From Reyranella sp. (GTDB lineage: Bacteria > Pseudomonadota > Alphaproteobacteria > Reyranellales > Reyranellaceae), in assembly GCA_019750135.1 (NCBI GenBank), contig JAIEOV010000007.1, positions 1 to 64,000 of the forward strand: a stretch of DNA of 64,000 bases, in the 5' to 3' direction. A program made the position numbers and the translations under genes. Position 1 is the stretch's first letter. Each line of letters starts with the position of its first letter. Of the stretch, positions 58,830 through 64,000 are shown in pieces. The notes beneath the pieces are model-generated. The model did not search any database and was not told the origin of the DNA. It worked only from the letters and a program-made list of their open reading frames with translations.

Positions 58830-60682
58830 CGGCGATGGCGGCGGATGAGATCGACGCGGGTGCGCACGGCAGGCGCTTCGAACAGCTCGCGCGCCGGCGG
58901 TTCGAGGCGACGGCGCCAATTGGGATGCTCGTCGATCGTGCCCGGCAGGTTGGGCTGCTCGGCCAAGCCCAGCAGGTCTTCCAGCGGCGCCAGCATCAGC
59001 GGCGACGGCGACTGGGCGACATAGCCCAGCGCGGCGTCGACGACAGGCGCCGGCTGGTCAGGGGGCGGCATCCCGCCGTCGAGGCCGGCGTTCGCGAAAG
59101 CGCGCCACAAGCGGGTGCGATCCTGCGCCCGCTCCAGCTCCTCGCCAGGCACACCGAGACCGAGTGCGCGGCGGGTGCGGATGTCCTCGCCGCTCCACCA
59201 GCCGGCCACGGTGGGCAGGTCGTGGGTGGTGGTCATGGCGACCGCGTCGGCCCGCCAGCGCGAGGGCTTCTTGAAGTGCAATCGCGTGCGCTCGAACCAC
59301 AACACGTCCATGCCGGCTATGCCGGCGCGGCGCAGGCGGGTGCGAAAGCCTGGCGGCACGGTGCCGAGATCCTCGCCGATCACCACGGCGCGATGGCGAT
59401 GCGATTCCAGCGCCAGCAGGTTCAGCAGGTCTTCCAGCGGATAAGCGAGATAGGCGCCCTCTCCCGCCGGCTGGCCGCGCGGGATCAGCCACAGGCGCAT
59501 CAGTCCCATGATGTGGTCGATGCGCACGCCGCCGGCATGCGCGAGGGCGGCGCGCAAGGTGGCAAGGAAGGGCGCGAAGCCGGTTGCCAGAAGGGCGCGC
59601 GGCGAGAAGCCCGTCAAACCCCAGTCCTGGCCGTGCGGATTGAAAATATCGGGCGGTGCGCCGATCGACAGCCCCATCAGCAGATCGGAGCGACGCGCCC
59701 AGGCATGGCTGCCGCCGCGGTCCATGCCGATCGCAAGGTCGCTCACAAGCCCGATGCGCATGCCGGCGGCCTTGGCCGCCTGCTGGGCGGCGGCGAAGGA
59801 GCGGGCCGTGATCCATTGCAGAAACAAATGATAACGCTCGGAGCCTGCCGCCTGCTCGGCTTCGAAGCGGGCATGCTGGCGCAACGCCTCGCCGCCCTCG
59901 ACGACGAAGGCTTCGAACTCGCGCAGCAGCGGCGTGTCGACCTGGTCGAATTCATCGAACAGGGCGCGCAGCCGGGCGAATTTGGCGGCACTGGCGGTCG
60001 GCCAATCGATCAGGGTCGCGCGCTCCATCGCATCGCCAGGCGCGACGGCGGTGGAGTCGAAGGTAGCGGCAGGATCGGCATAGAGCGGATTCAGGAACAG
60101 CCGGCTCGACGGCGAATAGGGGCCATAGCGCGCCGGATCGTGCGGGAAGAGGCTGTGCACGGGGCTGAGGGCCACGGCATCGGCGCCATGCCGCGCGGCG
60201 GCCTCGGCAAGGTCGCGCACGGCGCCGACGTCCCCGATGCCGCCATCGCCGGCGCGGCGCAGGCTGTAGACCTGCGCCGCCACGCCCCACATGCGCTCGC
60301 CGCCGCCAATGTCCTGCAAGGTCACACACCGCGGCGGCGCCACGGCCAGCGTTACCTCGCGACCGGCAAAGCGAAGCCGGTGGTAGCCCGGACGCCGGAT
60401 GCCGGGCAGCGCGCCACAGCGCACCATGACGGACTTCAGCTCGCCGTCCTCCAGGGCCAGCTCGGCTGGATGATCGCCGTCGACACCAGCGATGCTGATC
60501 GGCTGGCCGAGGCGGGCGGTGACGAGCGGCGGCGGACTTGCGACGGCGTCCACGCCGTCCAGAGCCTCCAGCAGGCGACGCAGGGATTCCGTCCTGACCC
60601 TCTGCGGACGGCCCATGGCATCGGTCCAGTCGACGGCCAGGCCGGCCGTCCGGGCGCGGGCCAGGACCGCTTCCTCGTTCAT
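58826..60682 (-). CDS. malQ: 4-alpha-glucanotransferase (amylomaltase)
   Basis: 618 aa, GH77. Motifs: WGVAAQVYSLRRAGDGGIGD near the start, then ADAVALSPVHSLFP, GGVRIDHIMGLMRLWLIPRG with the nucleophile Asp, VVIGEDLGTVPPGFR with the acid/base Glu and TTTHDLPTVAGWW with the third Asp. It trims and recombines short maltooligosaccharides. Placed between treY and treZ with 4-bp overlaps on both sides, it would recycle glucose/maltose left after TreYZ action. Confidence 0.95.
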   Translation of the reverse strand: MNEEAVLARARTAGLAVDWTDAMGRPQRVRTESLRRLLEALDGVDAVASPPPLVTARLGQPISIAGVDGDHPAELALEDGELKSVMVRCGALPGIRRPGYHRLRFAGREVTLAVAPPRCVTLQDIGGGERMWGVAAQVYSLRRAGDGGIGDVGAVRDLAEAAARHGADAVALSPVHSLFPHDPARYGPYSPSSRLFLNPLYADPAATFDSTAVAPGDAMERATLIDWPTASAAKFARLRALFDEFDQVDTPLLREFEAFVVEGGEALRQHARFEAEQAAGSERYHLFLQWITARSFAAAQQAAKAAGMRIGLVSDLAIGMDRGGSHAWARRSDLLMGLSIGAPPDIFNPHGQDWGLTGFSPRALLATGFAPFLATLRAALAHAGGVRIDHIMGLMRLWLIPRGQPAGEGAYLAYPLEDLLNLLALESHRHRAVVIGEDLGTVPPGFRTRLRRAGIAGMDVLWFERTRLHFKKPSRWRADAVAMTTTHDLPTVAGWWSGEDIRTRRALGLGVPGEELERAQDRTRLWRAFANAGLDGGMPPPDQPAPVVDAALGYVAQSPSPLMLAPLEDLLGLAEQPNLPGTIDEHPNWRRRLEPPARELFEAPAVRTRVDLIRRHRR

Positions 60683-62436
60683 TCGGCCGCCTCCAGGAAG
60701 GCTACGGTCGCGGGTCCCACCAAGCGGCCGGCACGAACATCTTCGCTCGCTCCGGCGCGGCTTTCGAACAACAGGTCGCCCTTCGGCGACTCGACGGTGC
60801 AGGTAGTGCCGGCCAGATTGCTGATCAGCGCCAGCACGGCGCCATTGCCGAGCCGCCAGCGCGCCGCGACGCAGGCCGGGCCTTCAGCTTCGGCCGAGAT
60901 CGAGCGCGTACCAGCCAGATGAGGCACCAGGGCGGCAGCGCGAAGCGCGAGCAGCCGGCGATAGAGCGCCCGCCGGCCGACGTCGTCGGCCACCGGCCGG
61001 CTGCTCTCGAAGGTCGCGAGCGCATTGGGATCGGGAATCGACTGGGCGTTCTCGCCGTCATGGAAGCCCTTGAAACCGGCGAATTCGCGCCGCCGGCCTT
61101 CGCGCACGGCCTTGGCGAGCTCGCCGTGGTGGTCGGTGAAGAACAGGAAGGGCGTGCGGCTTGCCCCCTCCTCGCCCATGAAGATCAGCGGGATCTGCGG
61201 GCAAAGGAGCTGCAGGGCGATCGCGGCCTCCAAAGCGGCGGGCTCGACGCGCTCGCCCAGGCGGTCGCCGAACGGCCGGTTGCCGACCTGGTCGTGGTTC
61301 TGCAGGAACAGCACGAACGCGGTGGGAGCGAGATCGGCGCTGGGGGTACCCCGGCACTCCCCCTCGCGATAGGCCGAGGGCTCACCCTGATAGGCGAAGC
61401 CCTCGGCCAGGCAGCGCGCCAAGCGCTCGGCCGGCCGATCGGCATAGTCGGCGTAGTAACCATCGGCATCGCCGGTCAACAGGACATGCAGGACGTGATG
61501 GGCATCGTCGTTCCACTGGGCGTCGAAGCCTCGGCGCAGATGGTCGGCGACGTTGCCGTCATGCTCGAGCACGAGATGGACATGGCGGCCGGGCTCGACG
61601 GTGGCTCGAACCTCGGCCGCCATCTCGTCCAGCCAGTCTGGGGCTCCGATGGCGTGCACCGCGTCGAAACGCAGGCCGTCGAAGCGGTACTCCATCAGCC
61701 AGTAGAGCGCGTTCTCGATGAAGAAGCGGCGCACCTCCGGGCGGCGGAAGTCGATCGCAGCGCCCCATGGCGTGGCGATGTCGGTGCGGAAGAAGTCCGG
61801 CGCATAGGCCCCAAGATAGTTCCCGTCGGGCCCAAAGTGATTGTAGACGACGTCGAGGAAGATCATCTGGCCGAGGCCATGCGCGGCGTCGACCAGCGCC
61901 TTCAGATCGTCAGGCGTTCCGTAGGCGGCATCCGGCGCGAACGGCAGCACGCCGTCGTAGCCCCAGTTGCGCTGGCCGGGGAAATCGTTGACCGGCATCA
62001 GCTCGACGGCGGTGACGCCGAGCTCGGCCAGGTCCGGCAGCCTCTCGGCGACACCGGCAAAGCCGCCGAGAACGCCGGCATGCAGTTCGTAGAGCACGGC
62101 GTCCTGCCAGGGACGGCCGCGCCACGCGGGGTAGCGCCAGCGATAGGCACGCGGATCGACGACCAGGCTGGGATCGTGCACGTCGCGGCCCTGGGCGCGC
62201 GACGCGGGATCGGGCACAGTGAGCCCGTCGGCCAGGCGATAACGATAGCGCGCGCCGGCACCGCATTCGGCCTCGGCTTCGAACCAGCCTTCGGCATCAC
62301 GTGCCATCGGCACGCTGCCTAGGCCATCGATGTCCACGGCGACCTGCGGCTGGCCGGGCGCCCACAGGCGAAAGCGCGTGTGGCCGGGATCGACCAGGGT
62401 GGCGCCGAACGGAAGGTCGCGCGCGAAAGCGGTCAT
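60679..62436 (-). CDS. treZ: malto-oligosyltrehalose trehalohydrolase
   Basis: 585 aa. An N-terminal CBM48/E-set (FRLWAPGQPQVAVDIDGLGS) is followed by the GH13_10 barrel: LYELHAGVLGGFAGVAERLP, region I DVVYNHFGPDG, region II GLRFDAVHAIGAPDWLDEMA (nucleophile Asp), LVLEHDGNVADHL (Glu) and FLQNHDQVGNRPFGDR. It releases trehalose from TreY products. Overlaps malQ by 4 bp and lies 4 bp after glgX. Confidence 0.97.
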   Translation of the reverse strand: MTAFARDLPFGATLVDPGHTRFRLWAPGQPQVAVDIDGLGSVPMARDAEGWFEAEAECGAGARYRYRLADGLTVPDPASRAQGRDVHDPSLVVDPRAYRWRYPAWRGRPWQDAVLYELHAGVLGGFAGVAERLPDLAELGVTAVELMPVNDFPGQRNWGYDGVLPFAPDAAYGTPDDLKALVDAAHGLGQMIFLDVVYNHFGPDGNYLGAYAPDFFRTDIATPWGAAIDFRRPEVRRFFIENALYWLMEYRFDGLRFDAVHAIGAPDWLDEMAAEVRATVEPGRHVHLVLEHDGNVADHLRRGFDAQWNDDAHHVLHVLLTGDADGYYADYADRPAERLARCLAEGFAYQGEPSAYREGECRGTPSADLAPTAFVLFLQNHDQVGNRPFGDRLGERVEPAALEAAIALQLLCPQIPLIFMGEEGASRTPFLFFTDHHGELAKAVREGRRREFAGFKGFHDGENAQSIPDPNALATFESSRPVADDVGRRALYRRLLALRAAALVPHLAGTRSISAEAEGPACVAARWRLGNGAVLALISNLAGTTCTVESPKGDLLFESRAGASEDVRAGRLVGPATVAFLEAAE

Positions 62437-62440
62437 TGCC

Positions 62441-64000
62441 CTAGACCTTGCGGGTGCTCAAGGTCAGCACGACGCTGTGGGCGCCGACGAGGATCTCCTC
62501 GATCTCGAGGTCGTGCTCCGCGGCATCGGGATTGGCGCTGTTCAGCAACAGGCGGGCGGGCAGGCCGGGCGGTGGCAGGCGAAAGCGGTGATCCTCCCCG
62601 GTGGCGTTGAAGAAAGCGGTCAGGATCGAGATGCCGCCGTCAACGTCGCGGCCGGCCCGGCGCAGCACCAGGCGATGCTCGCCGGGATCGTCCCAAGACC
62701 CATTGGAGACCTGCTCGCCGGCGACGTCGAACCAGGCGATGTCGCCGATGCCGTCGACGACCTTGTCCTGCCCGTGCAGGAAGCGTGTCGTACGAAGCAC
62801 GGCATACCGGTGGCGCAAGGCGATGACGCGCGCCGTGAAGTTGGTCAGCGCCTGCCCTTCGGGGCTTTGCGCCAGCTTCCAGTCGAGCCACGACGTCTCG
62901 TTGTCCTGGGCATAGGCATTGTTGTTGCCCTTCTGGGTGCGGCCGAACTCGTCTCCTCCCAGCAGCATGGGCGTGCCGTGCGCCAGGAAGACGGTGGCCA
63001 GCATGGCGCGCTGCAGGCGCTGGCGGATGTCGAGGATGGCGTGATCGTCGGTCGGCCCCTCGACGCCCCAATTGGCCGAGAGATTCTCGGCGTGGCCGTC
63101 ATTGTTGTCCTCGCCGTTGGCCTCGTTGTGGCGCTCGGCATAGCTCACCACGTCGGCCAGCGGAAAGCCGTCATGGCTGGCGACGTAGTTGATCGAGGCC
63201 CAGGGACGGCGCCCCTGCTTATCGAAGAAGTCGGCGGAGCCGGCAAGGCGAGCGGCGAAGTCGGCGCGCTGGCCGTCGTCGCCACGCCAGTAGCGGCGCA
63301 CGCCGTCGCGGAAGCGGTCGTTCCATTCGGCAAAGCCCGGCGGATGATTGCCGAGTTGGTAGCCGCCGGGCCCGATGTCCCAAGGCTCGGAGATCAGCTT
63401 GACCCGCGACAGCACGGGGTCCTGGCGGATCGCGTCGAAGAAGCCGGAACCGGTATCGAAGCCGTGCCCTTCGCGACCCAGCGTTACGCCGAGGTCGAAA
63501 CGGAACCCGTCGACATGGAAGGAGGTGACCCAGTTGCGCAGCGAATCCATCACCATCTGCAACACGCGCGGCGACGAAAGGTTCACCGTGTTGCCGGTGC
63601 CGGTGTCGTTGACACAGTGACGCGGATTGTCGGCGACCAGGCGATAGTAACTGGCATTATCGAGCCCGCGGAACGACAGCGTCGGCCCGAGCTCGCTGCC
63701 CTCGGCGGTGTGGTTGTAGACGACGTCGAGGATCAGCTCGATGCCGGCAGCGTGCAGGCGGCGGACGGCGATGCGCATCTCGTCGGGGGTGTTGTCCGAG
63801 AGATAGCGCGGCTCGGGGGCGAAGAAGCCGATGGTGTTGTAGCCCCAGTAGTTGCGCAGGCCCTTCTGCAGGAGGTTGCGGTCCTGCACAAAGGCGTGGA
63901 CCGGCATGAGCTCGACCGCCGTGACGCCGAGCCGCTTGATGCGGTCGATGAAGTGCGGATCGCCGATTGCCGCGAAGGTGCCGCGCTCATTGGGCCTGAT
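62441..64000 (-). CDS. glgX: glycogen debranching enzyme, N-terminus beyond window
   Basis: C-terminal 519 residues of a GlgX/isoamylase-type GH13_11 enzyme; the gene continues past 64000. Seen: GVTAVELMPVHAFVQDRNLL, GYNTIGFFAPEPRYL, region I DVVYNHTAEGSELGPTLSFR, region II HVDGFRFDLGVTLGREGHGF (nucleophile Asp), region III KLISEPWDIGPGGYQLGNHP (Glu) and region IV NYVASHDGFPLADVVSY. It removes alpha-1,6 branches to supply linear maltooligosaccharides to TreY/TreZ. First visible gene of the operon. Confidence 0.96.
   Translation of the reverse strand: MRPNERGTFAAIGDPHFIDRIKRLGVTAVELMPVHAFVQDRNLLQKGLRNYWGYNTIGFFAPEPRYLSDNTPDEMRIAVRRLHAAGIELILDVVYNHTAEGSELGPTLSFRGLDNASYYRLVADNPRHCVNDTGTGNTVNLSSPRVLQMVMDSLRNWVTSFHVDGFRFDLGVTLGREGHGFDTGSGFFDAIRQDPVLSRVKLISEPWDIGPGGYQLGNHPPGFAEWNDRFRDGVRRYWRGDDGQRADFAARLAGSADFFDKQGRRPWASINYVASHDGFPLADVVSYAERHNEANGEDNNDGHAENLSANWGVEGPTDDHAILDIRQRLQRAMLATVFLAHGTPMLLGGDEFGRTQKGNNNAYAQDNETSWLDWKLAQSPEGQALTNFTARVIALRHRYAVLRTTRFLHGQDKVVDGIGDIAWFDVAGEQVSNGSWDDPGEHRLVLRRAGRDVDGGISILTAFFNATGEDHRFRLPPPGLPARLLLNSANPDAAEHDLEIEEILVGAHSVVLTLSTRKV

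Noticed and set aside
56790..60922. Long plus-strand frames opposite treY and malQ
   Set aside because: Antisense shadows of well-supported GH13/GH77 genes.

Overview
The window is GC-rich chromosomal DNA, probably from an alphaproteobacterium (Hyphomicrobiales/Rhodospirillales type; the genus cannot be fixed from this sequence). Pointers are the codon use, the IS families, the set of stress genes, and an opportunistic trehalose/glycogen operon. No rRNA or tRNA gene was seen.

Layout. (1) 1-8900 is a stress/envelope block: zinc-ribbon protein, cation diffusion facilitator, small membrane protein, MgtC, a fused HAD phosphatase-GH65 disaccharide phosphorylase, DedA and a phospholipase D/cardiolipin-synthase-like enzyme. 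(2) 8900-18850 is an insertion-sequence junkyard: truncated IS66, IS1182, IS110, IS5, IS481, IS256 and IS21 pieces, a nearly intact IS630 copy with TA ends, and an intact IS66-family element with a perfect 8-bp target duplication. Set among them are a His-rich secreted protein, a DcaP-like porin and a decayed fumarylacetoacetate hydrolase. (3) 19140-21050 holds a PhyH-like dioxygenase and a methyltransferase. (4) About 21150-54700 is a prophage with a podovirus-like late module on the minus strand (terminase small and large subunits, portal, scaffold, SU10-type capsid, adaptor, nozzle-like protein, tail-collar and S74 proteins, endolysin, spanins). Its early/immunity end holds two paralogous S24 repressors and a YdaS/Cro-like gene. 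I found no integrase or replication genes. (5) 54700-56300 holds two paralogous STAS-like proteins (one frameshifted) and a small hypothetical. (6) 56373-64000 is a tightly overlapping minus-strand operon treY-malQ-treZ-glgX that converts glycogen/maltooligosaccharides to trehalose; glgX runs off the window.

The most unusual part is that the phage late operon is interrupted twice by AT-richer cargo that does not look like virion genes. Cargo A (32052-41453) has an HNH-helical-repeat protein, a DUF4238 protein, a GHKL ATPase, a Cas4-like/RNase H-like/UPF1-type helicase fusion and a QxK-type PD-(D/E)XK protein. Cargo B (43681-46701) has a protein with a C-terminal HxK nuclease-like block, and an HNH protein. 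Both look like anti-phage defence loci. A 45-bp promoter-like element recurs three times, each time just upstream of a minus-strand structural gene (31950, 43496, 49065), so late transcription appears to restart after each cargo block. A second repeat, a hairpin joined to a strong Shine-Dalgarno sequence, sits directly in front of several structural genes.

Defects seen: an in-frame TAG splits the nozzle-like gene, another splits a small exported-protein gene, and frameshifts or truncations affect many IS genes. Functions come from motif recognition by eye; no database search or computation was run.
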